DNA of 64,000 nucleotides, from assembly GCF_001280595.1 (NCBI RefSeq), contig NZ_LITU01000036.1, positions 138,118-202,117 on the forward strand. Reading direction: 5' to 3'. Shown here one piece after another: positions 27,429 through 35,508 of this stretch (positions are counted from its first letter, which is position 1; every line of letters starts with the position of its first letter). Source of the DNA: Paenibacillus xylanivorans. GTDB taxonomy: Bacteria; Bacillota; Bacilli; Paenibacillales; Paenibacillaceae. The notes under the pieces were generated by a model. It did no database searches, was not told the origin of the DNA, and was given only the letters and a program-made list of their open reading frames with translations. Both the position numbers and the translations under genes were made by a program.

Positions 27429-27715
27429 CGGCATATTTAATTTTTAAGCTCCATGATTCGTTACAATGTATGATCGCGAACCTGAATGTAAAAGTGTGAA
27501 CAGAACTGATAATGTTAGAAGTATACCGAATCGGCGGCGTGAAATAAAGAAGTATTTTCATGGAAGTTGCGGAAACTTGTATTAATTTGCATTAAAGGGA
27601 TGATTGCTGCGGTTTTTTTATGTACAATATGAGAACAGAAGCGCGTGTCCGAACGGAGAATCGATGGAAACGCCGCCTGTATTAGGAATTTATTTGGTAA
27701 AGGAGATTTGCACAC

Positions 27716-28210
27716 ATGAAAGGCGTACTGAAGGAATTTAAAGAGTTTGCTGTACGTGGCAACGTCATCGATCTGGCGGTCGGTGTCATTATCGGGGCTG
27801 CTTTTGGTAAAATTGTCACGTCCCTTGTGAATGACATCATCATGCCACCTGTAGGTAAACTGCTTGGAGGCATTGATTTCAGTCAGAAAATCATCAATCT
27901 GGATGGGGATATGAAAACAGCCAGTGGACAGGAGATCACAACACTCGCTCAAGCCAATGAGGCTGGCGCTACGGTGATTGCCTATGGACAGTTCATCAAT
28001 GTGATGATTGATTTCCTCATCGTCGCTTTCTGTATTTTCATGCTGGTGAAGGGTATCAATTACATCAAAAGCAAAGAACATAAAAAGCCCGAGCCGCAAA
28101 AAACGACCAAGGCTTGCAAATACTGTCTGTCTGAAATTCCGGCTGCGGCTACTCGCTGTTCCCACTGTACTTCAGAACTGGAAGCCGAAGGAAATGGTGC
28201 AACAGCTTAA
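27716..28210 (+). CDS. mscL: Large-conductance mechanosensitive channel with C-terminal zinc ribbon
   Basis: A 164-residue protein. MscL opens under membrane tension to release solutes in osmotic downshock. The N-terminal [20 protein letters not shown] and first helix [21 protein letters not shown] are canonical, followed by the loop and second helix ([21 protein letters not shown]). Instead of the usual helical bundle alone, the C-terminus ends in a four-Cys knuckle ([18 protein letters not shown]), likely Zn-binding, so the protein is longer than E. coli MscL (136). AAAGGAG precedes the ATG. It is monocistronic. Confidence 0.95.
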   Translation: MKGVLKEFKEFAVRGNVIDLAVGVIIGAAFGKIVTSLVNDIIMPPVGKLLGGIDFSQKIINLDGDMKTASGQEITTLAQANEAGATVIAYGQFINVMIDFLIVAFCIFMLVKGINYIKSKEHKKPEPQKTTKACKYCLSEIPAAATRCSHCTSELEAEGNGATA

Positions 28211-28352
28211 TCGTCTCCAGCCTACGAGCGCATCAGAATCCAAATTCTGAGCCAGACTCTATTCGAAGACCATTGTTATCATGCTAGAATTTATGTAATG
28301 TAACTCCTGCTTGGTCTGTCCGTCATTCTTCCTTCATCCGTGTTGTTTGGAA

Positions 28353-28371
28353 AACCCGCACGATGGCGGGT
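28353..28371 (-). terminator. Terminator of the gene at 28485
   Basis: On the minus strand CCCGC and GCGGG pair around a short loop and TTTT follows. It lies about 115 bases after the stop of the 100-aa gene. Confidence 0.5.
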
Positions 28372-28394
28372 GGAGTCAAAACGGCTCCCACATG

Positions 28395-28424
28395 AAAGGT
28401 CTCACCTTAAAGGTGGGGCCTTTC
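28395..28424 (+). terminator. Probable terminator downstream of mscL
   Basis: AAAGGTCTCACC pairs with GGTGGGGCCTTT (two G-U pairs) around TTAAA, with CCTTTAT following. It lies about 185 bases after the mscL stop. Confidence 0.55.
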
Positions 28425-28484
28425 CTTTATCTCTCAAGCAGGTGCATGCTGACTTATTACCCTTACTCACAACATGCTTACTAA

Positions 28485-28787
28485 CTAGAATCGACGCGGC
28501 AGCAAATGCTCCAGAATCGACTTCAGATCCTTATCTTCCTTATAAACCTCTTCCCCGGTATCAAGCTCTGTTACCCGAATATATTCAAAGTTTGCCGAAG
28601 CATCCGTAGGTTTGAACAACAACTGTGCCTCATCTTCCAAACGTACATGAAATCCCATATCTTTAAACATGGTCGTTAACTGATTGGTTGCCGGTTCTTG
28701 ACCCTGTCCAACAAATATAAGACCTCTAAGACTTTTGCGTTCCTGAGGTTGCGGATAAATGACTTGAAAGTGTACAATGCATTCCAT
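28485..28787 (-). CDS. Hypothetical protein (100 aa)
   Basis: A 100-residue cytoplasmic protein, mixed alpha/beta by look (IVHFQVIYPQP; LRGLIFVGQGQEP; NQLTTMFKDMGFHVRLEDEA; a C-terminal helix KDLKSILEHLLPRRF). No cysteine cluster or membrane segment. AGGGGA precedes the ATG at about 9 bases, and it is divergent from the Nudix gene with 80 bases between the start codons. I do not recognise the family. Confidence 0.72.
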   Translation of the reverse strand: MECIVHFQVIYPQPQERKSLRGLIFVGQGQEPATNQLTTMFKDMGFHVRLEDEAQLLFKPTDASANFEYIRVTELDTGEEVYKEDKDLKSILEHLLPRRF

Positions 28788-28866
28788 AAGATGGTTCCCC
28801 TTTCGTTTAAAACATACTTTGTGAAATTTTGAACTTTAAAACTTGCTATATAAGGAGATACGTATC

Positions 28867-29565
28867 ATGACCCCAGAACGTTTCGATATTTACGACGATC
28901 AGCAAAATTGGATAGGTACAGAGCTGCGCAGGGTAGTCCATGCCAAAGGATTCTGGCACCGTTCATTTCACTGCTGGATCGTGCGCGACGAAGGTTCGCA
29001 GCGGTTGGTACTTTTTCAACGACGACGGGATATCAAGGATACCTTCCCCGGATGTTACGACATTACAGCAGCAGGGCATCTTACTGCAGGCGAACAGCTG
29101 CATGAAGCCAGTCGTGAGCTTGAGGAAGAACTGGGCGTGCAAGCGCCTTTTGAAACGCTGACCTATCTGTTGACTGCAAGCCAGCAACTTGAAGGGCAGG
29201 TTCGCGGTGTACCTTTTATCGATCGGGAATTCAGTTCCGTATATGGACTGTGCTTGAACCAGCCTCTCGAAGCCTACACCTTGCAGGCAAACGAAGTCGA
29301 CAGCCTGTATGAAGTGCCTTTGGATGACCTGATTGCCTTATTCCGTGGTGAAACCCATGCGATTCAAGCCGCAGGAGTACAAGCCATGCAGTCAGCGTCT
29401 GATCAAGTGGATCAGTCAAATGGTAACTCTATTCCTCTTCCCGTTCAAGCACGTCACATCCGCGAGATTCAAGCAGCCGAGTTCGTGCCACACGGTACAG
29501 AATATTATATCGATGTACTTGAAGCGTTAGTTCACATACCCAAAAACGAATCCAATTCTGCCTAA
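28867..29565 (+). CDS. Nudix hydrolase (IDI-like)
   Basis: About 232 residues from the ATG at 28867, preceded by AAGGAG; a start at 28843 lacks a ribosome site. Nudix enzymes hydrolyse nucleoside diphosphates linked to another group, with Mg2+ held by the Nudix box. That box is complete near residue 70: GHLTAGEQLHEASRELEEEL then GV (G-x5-E-x7-REx-EExG). The N-terminal FDIYDDQQNWIG and HRSFHCWI match the Nudix branch resembling isopentenyl-diphosphate isomerase. The C-terminal 80 residues are family-specific. Substrate is unknown. Confidence 0.9.
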   Translation: MTPERFDIYDDQQNWIGTELRRVVHAKGFWHRSFHCWIVRDEGSQRLVLFQRRRDIKDTFPGCYDITAAGHLTAGEQLHEASRELEEELGVQAPFETLTYLLTASQQLEGQVRGVPFIDREFSSVYGLCLNQPLEAYTLQANEVDSLYEVPLDDLIALFRGETHAIQAAGVQAMQSASDQVDQSNGNSIPLPVQARHIREIQAAEFVPHGTEYYIDVLEALVHIPKNESNSA

Positions 29566-29687
29566 GATTACATTACGTTCATAGCTTCATTTTCTCAAAA
29601 ATAGCATGACTTCATACCTTACTACATTAGCTCAACAGGGAACATTTGCTGTGATGAACATCACTGCTTCCGTTTAGCAGCATAAAC

Positions 29688-29714
29688 AGGCGTCTGCCTC
29701 ATGGCAGCGCCTGC
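29688..29714. terminator. Hairpin between the Nudix and TrmB genes
   Basis: CAGGCG-t-CTGCC pairs with GGCAG-CGCCTG around TCAT, an 11-bp stem with one bulge. CTTCCTTT follows on the plus strand. Probable terminator of the Nudix gene, possibly of the TrmB gene as well. Confidence 0.6.
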
Positions 29715-29805
29715 TTCCTTTAAGCATGTATTTAGGAGTTCATAGGACAACTGTTCTATTCAAATTGAAGCAGTAATCGCGGAAGCTTCAGACCCTTAAT
29801 CAGGC

Positions 29806-30603
29806 TTAAATCCCCTCCGAGGGCACTGACCAATAACGTGCTGAGAGATTTTGGTATCGATGCCCGTAACGAGACTCCAGTTCCTCCCCCATATCCTGCT
29901 CCAGCTCATACAACACCAATTCTTGAGCAAAATGATTCAGCAGCAGCCCGGTCATGACCGGATGTTCTGTCACCATCGCCTGAGTAACGCAAGATTCCCC
30001 GCGCATCCCTAACATACACCAACGACGATCTACCACTAAAGAGAATTTCCGGCCATTACCTGTTCCGTATGAAGGCAAACCAGGCCAAGGAGCGGGCTGA
30101 TCCATAATGCCCTCTCCACCATCACATGACCATAACAGGCGAACGCCTCGGTCTTCGGCACCCTGCAAGTCGGCACGCAACAACTCCGCTTCCTCACGCC
30201 ACACGTCCACCACAATCTCATGTTTGGCCTCAGCCAGTTCACGGCTCAGATTTTCAAATACGTTTTTGTCGCCTTCAATGTTGTAGAAGACTGGCTTCTC
30301 CGGCTCATGCTGCGGCATACTGCTCTGCACATATTCAAGGGATGTACGCATCTGACCGGAGATCATGCTTGTCATCTCCTCAGGCTTCAAGACACTGTAT
30401 TTCGCGGGCTCTCCTGCGCTGCAACGCAGGAATCCCCGCTGTTCCAGCCGTTGCAGGGTGGAATATACATTGGAACGGGATACACCCAGCCTTTTCGCAA
30501 CCTCATATCCCGAGGCCGAGCCTTGGCGAGCGAGTTCCACCATAATTTTAGATTCCATCTCGGTAAACCCCAGATGACGCAAATGATGCAGCAGTTGGTC
30601 CAT
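29806..30603 (-). CDS. TrmB family transcriptional regulator
   Basis: A 265-residue regulator from the ATG at 30603 (GGGGGGAC upstream). The N-terminal winged helix is clear (LRHLGFTEMESKIMVELARQ; EVAKRLGVSRSNVYSTLQRL; GFLRCS). The C-terminal half resembles the PLD-like effector domain of TrmB proteins (VFYNIEGDKNVFENLSRELA; EIVVDVWREEAELLRADL; RKFSLVVDRRW). TrmB proteins usually sense sugars, but no sugar transporter adjoins. It starts about 70 bases after the zinc-ribbon gene, same direction, so cotranscription is possible. Confidence 0.85.
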   Translation of the reverse strand: MDQLLHHLRHLGFTEMESKIMVELARQGSASGYEVAKRLGVSRSNVYSTLQRLEQRGFLRCSAGEPAKYSVLKPEEMTSMISGQMRTSLEYVQSSMPQHEPEKPVFYNIEGDKNVFENLSRELAEAKHEIVVDVWREEAELLRADLQGAEDRGVRLLWSCDGGEGIMDQPAPWPGLPSYGTGNGRKFSLVVDRRWCMLGMRGESCVTQAMVTEHPVMTGLLLNHFAQELVLYELEQDMGEELESRYGHRYQNLSARYWSVPSEGI

Positions 30604-30671
30604 ATTCCCGTCCCCCCATGCTGTAAGCAACCAGCGCTGCCACACATTGATTCGACAGCGCTTCTACTGCA

Positions 30672-31463
30672 TCAGATCTGTTCTGCTCCGCAGCGTGGGC
30701 ACCACTTCGAACCTTTGGGCAGCTCTGCTGCACAAATCTGACAATTCACCATTTCGCGTGGCACTTCACTCTGTACGTCCACCGTGTTCACGATCGGATT
30801 ATTTTCTTTCCAGTACCGAATGCGTTCATCCAGCTCCTGCTGGCGCTCGCGTTCTCGCTGCATTTCTTCATCCCGACGGCGTTCCCACTCTGCATCGAAC
30901 GCTTCCTTTTCCTCTTGGGTAAACTCCGTACTGTTATACTCGGATTCGGTCTCCAGGTCCGCAATGGACGGAATCACCGTGTGATACGGTTCATCCTCCT
31001 CCAGTTCCTCTTCAACTGGCGCATCATAGATCGGTCGCTCCGGGCTGTGGGCCACGGCCGCTTCCTGTCTCGCAGGGTTCGTCGCCCCTACAGACGCTGC
31101 TGCGGGTTTGAAATCGCCCAATTTGCGTCCGCATTTCGGACAGAAGTTGGCATCCAGTGAAGCGACGTGTCCACACTCGCATAAGCGCTCATTTTTGAGT
31201 TGTGCAATCTTGTTGCGCAGACCATCGATCTCATCCTGCAATTCATCGCACAGCCCCGATAGATCCACCATCTCTTTTTCGGCACGCGTCATGTCCTGTG
31301 CGCGATAACCTTCATAGAAGATACGACCCATATCTGTAAAATGGACTTCCTGTTCCTGTTGCAAGCCCACAATCTGATTATTTATTTTGCCGATTTCAAC
31401 GGCGTGCTGGGCACGCTCTGTTGCTTTGTTTGCTCCGTTTTTAATTCGTTGAAGCAGTTTCAT
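30672..31463 (-). CDS. Coiled-coil protein with two zinc ribbons
   Basis: A 263-residue protein. Residues 1-95 are helical and coiled-coil-like (KINNQIVGLQQEQEVHF; LCDELQDEIDGLRNKIAQLK). A zinc ribbon follows (CECGHVASLDANFCPKCG, 94-111). Next comes an acidic linker, then a highly charged helix (EEKEAFDAEWERRRDEEMQR and onward). A second zinc ribbon closes the protein (CQICAAELPKGSKWCPRCG). No membrane segment. It looks like a scaffold or nucleic-acid-associated protein; I know no function. AGGAGG lies upstream of the ATG. Confidence 0.8.
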   Translation of the reverse strand: MKLLQRIKNGANKATERAQHAVEIGKINNQIVGLQQEQEVHFTDMGRIFYEGYRAQDMTRAEKEMVDLSGLCDELQDEIDGLRNKIAQLKNERLCECGHVASLDANFCPKCGRKLGDFKPAAASVGATNPARQEAAVAHSPERPIYDAPVEEELEEDEPYHTVIPSIADLETESEYNSTEFTQEEKEAFDAEWERRRDEEMQRERERQQELDERIRYWKENNPIVNTVDVQSEVPREMVNCQICAAELPKGSKWCPRCGAEQI

Positions 31464-31805
31464 GACTTCTCCTCCTCTGTCCCGTCAGAGTTGAACCTTT
31501 TGATTCAACATCATTTGTTCCAAAACCCATTTTCATTTGATTTTTTATAGTATATAACTTATACGATATCATGCCAAAAAGTTGCGAAATCTCGCGTGAA
31601 AGCTCGTTTTCTGCTGATGCTGGATGAATTCGGGGGGTTTCTTCAGGACCATACGTTCGGGTATAATGAAGCTTTGGCCCTGCTGATCCGCCTACTTGGG
31701 CGGTTAACTCTATCATACCAATTTACAATGCGATTGTGAAAAGGGCAAATGAATTACTTTTAAGCCGGGATAGTCCTATCCCTGAATGCATATAGAGGTG
31801 GATGA

Positions 31806-34385
31806 ATGATGTTAAGTCCGAACTCAACGTTTTACCCCCGTCCGCTCGGGGTTACCCCGGCGGCATCCCTGCCCCAGTCCCCTTCAGCTCCGCTGGAGAC
31901 CAGTAGACAACTCGTGGGCAGTGATGAACGGGATGCCCCTTATTTCCGCTCTCTGGAAGAGGTAGGCATCCGTCTGAACGGACCCCAAATCTCAGCGGTT
32001 CGCCACGGCAAAGGCCCACTGCTGACACTCGCAGGAGCTGGCTGCGGCAAAACAACTGTACTAGCTGCACGAGCCGGCTACCTGATGGAAGTTAGCGGTG
32101 TTCACGCGGGAAGCATCCTGCTGGTGACGTTTACGAACAAGGCTGCCACCGAGATGAAAGACCGCATCGCTTCGCTGCCTGGCATTCGTCCCGCAGCTGC
32201 AAGAGCGGTGCAGGCCCGTACATTCCACTCATTCGCGCTGACGCTGCTGCGTCATTACGGCGTGCAGGAAGAGATTTTTGGCGAGTCCCGCGCGCAGCAT
32301 ACCGTACTTAAGATGCTCCTGCGCCAGAATGGCATGAGTGAGGCGTTTCAGCCGGAGAGTCTGCTGGCCATGCTGTCCGCCTGGAAAATGCAAGGATCAG
32401 AGACAAGCGATCTTCCCGAAAAATCACAGGAGGAACGCGATGCCAAACGTGTTCTCCTTGGTTATGAAGCCTGGAAGCGGGATCGCAACAAAATGGATTT
32501 TGATGATATTTTGCTGCGAGCTGCCGCTCTGCTTCGTGATCCTGCTGTACTGGGGCCGCTTCAGCAGCGTTTTCAGTACATCATGGTCGATGAGTTCCAG
32601 GATACCAATAGTCTGCAGTATGAGATTGTACAAAAACTGGCTGCCGCCCATCGCAACCTGATGGTTGTGGGAGACGACGACCAGACGATCTATACGTTTA
32701 ATGGGGCACGGCAGGAATCCATTTTGGAATTCGATAAAGTTTACCCCGGTGCACGCATCGTGACGCTGGATATCAATTACCGCAGCGATGCGCGTATTCT
32801 GGGACTGGGCAGCGAATTGGTCGCCCGGAACAAACGAAGACGTGACAAGCGGCTGCGCGCAGCCGGGCATCGTGGAGATGCGCCACGGTTCGCCACCCCC
32901 TCCAATACAGAGGAAGAAGCAGCTTGGGTTGTTAACCAGTTGTGTCAGCAAGTCGAGGAAGGTCTGCATACGTATCGGGATATCGCGATTCTGCATCGGA
33001 CAGCCAGCAGCAGTCGGGCTATATTTGAGCAGCTTGTATTGAAAGATGTGCCGTTTGTACAACATGGAGCATCCCCGGTCTTCTATGACCAGTCGCTGAT
33101 CCGACCATTGATGGATCACATGCGCTTGTCACTGAATCCACGTGCTGTAGATGCTCTGCCGAGTGCCCTGGGACCTCTCTATGTGTCCCGCGATGCCGGA
33201 CTGGAGTGGATTCAGCGCTGTGAAGAGCAGCAGGCGAAGAAATATCCACTCATCCATCTGGCCAAATGGGACAAGCTGAAGCCTTTTCAGCAGGAACAGG
33301 TCAAGGAACGTATCAAGCTGATCAAATCGCTGACGAAGCTGAAACCAGTGATCGCGATCCAAGAGATGCGCCGTCAGTTTTACGACAAGTATATGGAGAG
33401 CGGTGATCCAAGCATCTTTACCCATTACAAGGAAACGATGCTGGAGACACTGGACGAATTCGAAGCTGCGGCCAAAAAATTCGAAACCGTTGAAGAGTTC
33501 ATCCAATTCGCCGATGAACTCTCCCGCAGACACCGCGAGATGGAATCACTGCGCCGTTCACAGGACAGCGATGCAGTCCAACTGATGACGATTCACCGGG
33601 CCAAGGGACTTGAATTCCCATGTGTATACTGGATCGGCGCCAGCGAAGGAATCGTGCCTCACAGCACGGCACTGCGGCAGGATATCCCTGAAGACCAGAA
33701 GGCTGCTCTTACGGTGCAACAGACAGATGCCGAACTGGACATGGCTCTGGAAGAAGAGCGACGGCTCGCCTATGTCGCAATCACACGGGCTAAACAGTAT
33801 TTATACGTCACTTCTCCCGCCAGCCATCACGGCAAACCCGCAGACGTTTCCCGCTTTCTGCTCGAAGCCTTTGGCATGGAGGTACCGGACAAACGCAAAA
33901 ACCGCGATGAAGGCCGAACTGGCAATCATGCGTCATACGGCAGAGGTAATGGCAATAATCAGAACTCTCACTCTGGTACACGTTCTGAGGGTAGGGACGT
34001 GGTACACAGACGGACAATCAGTAACAGTGAACGTCGTGACTTCGATGTTCATAATGACCGTGACGATGATCGGCTCAGTGAAAGACGCGGGAGCGGTATC
34101 ATTGGTAACCACAAAGCATTTAGCACCACGGGTGTGAGTCAGGCAACTTCATCTTCGTCCAGTTCGGTATCGCGTGCTTCAGGAGATGCTGAACGCATGG
34201 AGACCGTAGCGATTTGGAAGTGCAGTTCTTCCACCTGCAAAGCATGGCTGCGCCAAAAACCGGATGTACCTTCAGCCAAGGCATCCAAAAAGGCAGCGTC
34301 TGGTCCCCCACCTTGTCCACTGTGTTCAGGCACAATGGAGGCCGGTACCCGTAAGGTTCCCGTGACTGGGCGGTTCGGAAGATAA
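31806..34385 (+). CDS. UvrD/Rep-family superfamily 1A DNA helicase with zinc-ribbon-like tail
   Basis: An 859-residue ATP-dependent 3'-5' DNA helicase of the PcrA/UvrD/Rep group. All SF1A motifs are visible: Q-motif LNGPQISAV, motif I LTLAGAGCGKTT, Ia VTFTNKAATEM, II VDEFQDTNSLQYEI, III VVGDDDQTIYTFNGA, IV LDINYRSDARIL, V MTIHRAKGLEFPCVYW and VI EERRLAYVAITRAK. The helicase core ends near residue 695. A low-complexity, Arg/Asn/Gly/Ser-rich linker follows, then a Cys-containing end (WKCSSSTCKAWL...CPLCSG), probably a Zn ribbon. This is not PcrA, which is shorter and usually paired with ligA. GAGGTGG precedes ATG-ATG. Confidence 0.93.
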   Translation: MMLSPNSTFYPRPLGVTPAASLPQSPSAPLETSRQLVGSDERDAPYFRSLEEVGIRLNGPQISAVRHGKGPLLTLAGAGCGKTTVLAARAGYLMEVSGVHAGSILLVTFTNKAATEMKDRIASLPGIRPAAARAVQARTFHSFALTLLRHYGVQEEIFGESRAQHTVLKMLLRQNGMSEAFQPESLLAMLSAWKMQGSETSDLPEKSQEERDAKRVLLGYEAWKRDRNKMDFDDILLRAAALLRDPAVLGPLQQRFQYIMVDEFQDTNSLQYEIVQKLAAAHRNLMVVGDDDQTIYTFNGARQESILEFDKVYPGARIVTLDINYRSDARILGLGSELVARNKRRRDKRLRAAGHRGDAPRFATPSNTEEEAAWVVNQLCQQVEEGLHTYRDIAILHRTASSSRAIFEQLVLKDVPFVQHGASPVFYDQSLIRPLMDHMRLSLNPRAVDALPSALGPLYVSRDAGLEWIQRCEEQQAKKYPLIHLAKWDKLKPFQQEQVKERIKLIKSLTKLKPVIAIQEMRRQFYDKYMESGDPSIFTHYKETMLETLDEFEAAAKKFETVEEFIQFADELSRRHREMESLRRSQDSDAVQLMTIHRAKGLEFPCVYWIGASEGIVPHSTALRQDIPEDQKAALTVQQTDAELDMALEEERRLAYVAITRAKQYLYVTSPASHHGKPADVSRFLLEAFGMEVPDKRKNRDEGRTGNHASYGRGNGNNQNSHSGTRSEGRDVVHRRTISNSERRDFDVHNDRDDDRLSERRGSGIIGNHKAFSTTGVSQATSSSSSSVSRASGDAERMETVAIWKCSSSTCKAWLRQKPDVPSAKASKKAASGPPPCPLCSGTMEAGTRKVPVTGRFGR

Positions 34386-34479
34386 AAGCACGTATAATCA
34401 CTGCACAGCATACTGAACATATATGAAGATCAGAGGAAGGCCTCTTCGATAAGTCATGAGTATGAAGGTGGACAGCTCT

Positions 34480-34860
34480 TGTTAGCTTTTTTTTGGTCTA
34501 ATGAACCTGGCACACGCTATTTGCTCTGATTTGCTCAGAGCTGAGATGTAACGAATCGCAGAGACCTTATTTCGTCGATTGGGGCTGATTTTTAGGTTTT
34601 AGCGTCTGGTTATACCAAAATAAGGTCACTGAAGTTCGTTAAAATTTGCAATCCTTGTGATTCCGCCTTATAGGGTGCTGTAGATTCGTTAGCAAAGGAT
34701 TCATTGTTGCAGATCCCGTAGAAAATCAACCAGAAATGGTTGCTGTGAGTATCACAGTTGAGGGAATTGATTTTTTTGAACAAAAGTCGTTTGGATGGCA
34801 AAGTCAATGGCTGGTCGGTAACCGAGCACCTTGATGAGTAAGACGAGGACAAACGATTGC
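34480..34860. repeat. Structured intergenic element with nested inverted repeats
   Basis: No supportable gene lies in 34386-34937. A long imperfect inverted repeat has arms at 34550-34572 and 34618-34640: AACGAA-tcg-CAG-a-GACCTTATTT against AAATAAGGTC-a-CTG-aag-TTCGTT. A separate hairpin GCTCTGA-tttgc-TCAGAGC lies at 34523-34541, and a third TTCGTTA at 34685-34691. The look is that of a dispersed intergenic repeat or folded RNA. Copy number cannot be judged from one window. Confidence 0.45.
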
Positions 34861-34872
34861 TATTCGTTTCAG

Positions 34873-34913
34873 GACGCTTCCTGCTGTTTATTAACAGTAG
34901 AAGCGTCTTTTTT
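34873..34913 (+). terminator. Strong terminator upstream of the 122-aa gene
   Basis: GACGCTTC-c-TGCTGTT pairs with AACAGTA-GAAGCGTC around TATT, and six Ts follow. It ends 25 bases before the next start codon, so it could also act as an attenuator of that gene. Confidence 0.85.
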
Positions 34914-34937
34914 CCATTTTAGAATGGAGGTTGGATT

Positions 34938-35306
34938 ATGCAGGACGGCAAAAAGCATTACTATGTATCAGTAACCCATAATCTCATTGAACAGACCAAG
35001 AACGAATCAACACCGTTTGAAGTGATGGTGGACGATGAACAGCTAAACCGGCTGAAAGACCTGATGAAAGTGCTGGAGGATGAAGATGCCTATACATTGC
35101 AACGAGCTCCGGTACCCTACAAATCGGCGGATCATGACGAGGCCACAGAACAATTCTCAGATGGCATGACGTTGCTGTACACGTTTCTTTACGACCATGG
35201 CACTTCGGATACCCGGCAGGCAATTGAGAGCATGAACGTACTTTCACGGCTGCAAGATACGGATTATGATGATCCGGGGTATGAGAACTCACCACTGAAT
35301 AAATGA
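34938..35306 (+). CDS. Hypothetical protein (122 aa)
   Basis: A 122-residue acidic cytoplasmic protein (YYVSVTHNLIEQTKNESTPF; DEQLNRLKDLMKVLEDED; SDGMTLLYTFLYDHGTSDTR; a terminal DYDDPGYENS). No membrane segment or cysteine. AATGGAGG lies about 9 bases before the ATG. Similar acidic proteins are common as unnamed single genes in Paenibacillus, but I cannot name the family. The very close upstream terminator is notable. Confidence 0.75.
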   Translation: MQDGKKHYYVSVTHNLIEQTKNESTPFEVMVDDEQLNRLKDLMKVLEDEDAYTLQRAPVPYKSADHDEATEQFSDGMTLLYTFLYDHGTSDTRQAIESMNVLSRLQDTDYDDPGYENSPLNK

Positions 35307-35317
35307 ACTCTTATCAC

Positions 35318-35385
35318 AAAGACTTCCTCTCCGATGAATTCAGGTCAATGACCTGCTTCAGGAGTAACGGGAGTCTTTATTTTTT
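35318..35385 (+). terminator. Terminator after the 122-aa gene
   Basis: AAAGACT near 35318 pairs with AGTCTTT near 35378, an inner CAGGTCAATGACCTG hairpin lies between, and TATTTTTT follows. Confidence 0.7.
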
Positions 35386-35400
35386 ACAATTCGGCCCCAA

Positions 35401-35462
35401 TAGTATCATTATTGATACTATAAACCAAAAATGATACTACTGTTCATTTCGGATATTATACT
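35401..35462 (+). promoter_or_regulatory. Operator cluster and promoter of the MDR oxidoreductase gene
   Basis: TAGTATCA-ttat-TGATACTA (35401-35420) is a perfect inverted repeat and a third half-site TGATACTA lies at 35432-35439. A TATACT -10 is at 35457-35462, which puts the third half-site at the -35 position. AGTATC/GATACT half-sites are like those of MarR/HxlR-type redox or quinone sensors (YodB, CatR). No such regulator adjoins. Confidence 0.6.
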
Positions 35463-35508
35463 ATATATTTATATATAACTTATTTCTGCGAGGAGGATAA
35501 CTATAGCG

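Noticed and set aside
27515-28165. 216-codon minus-strand frame over mscL
   Set aside because: It is antisense to mscL, whose protein sequence is unmistakable; no ribosome site or family resemblance.
29652-29665. GTGATG-aa-CATCAC palindrome resembling a CRP/FNR half-site pair
   Set aside because: It lies between two convergent gene ends, far from any promoter, and lacks the standard TGTGA-N6-TCACA spacing and symmetry.
34610-34852. 80-codon minus-strand frame in the intergenic repeat
   Set aside because: It covers one arm of the inverted repeat, has no ribosome site, and is better explained as non-coding structured sequence.
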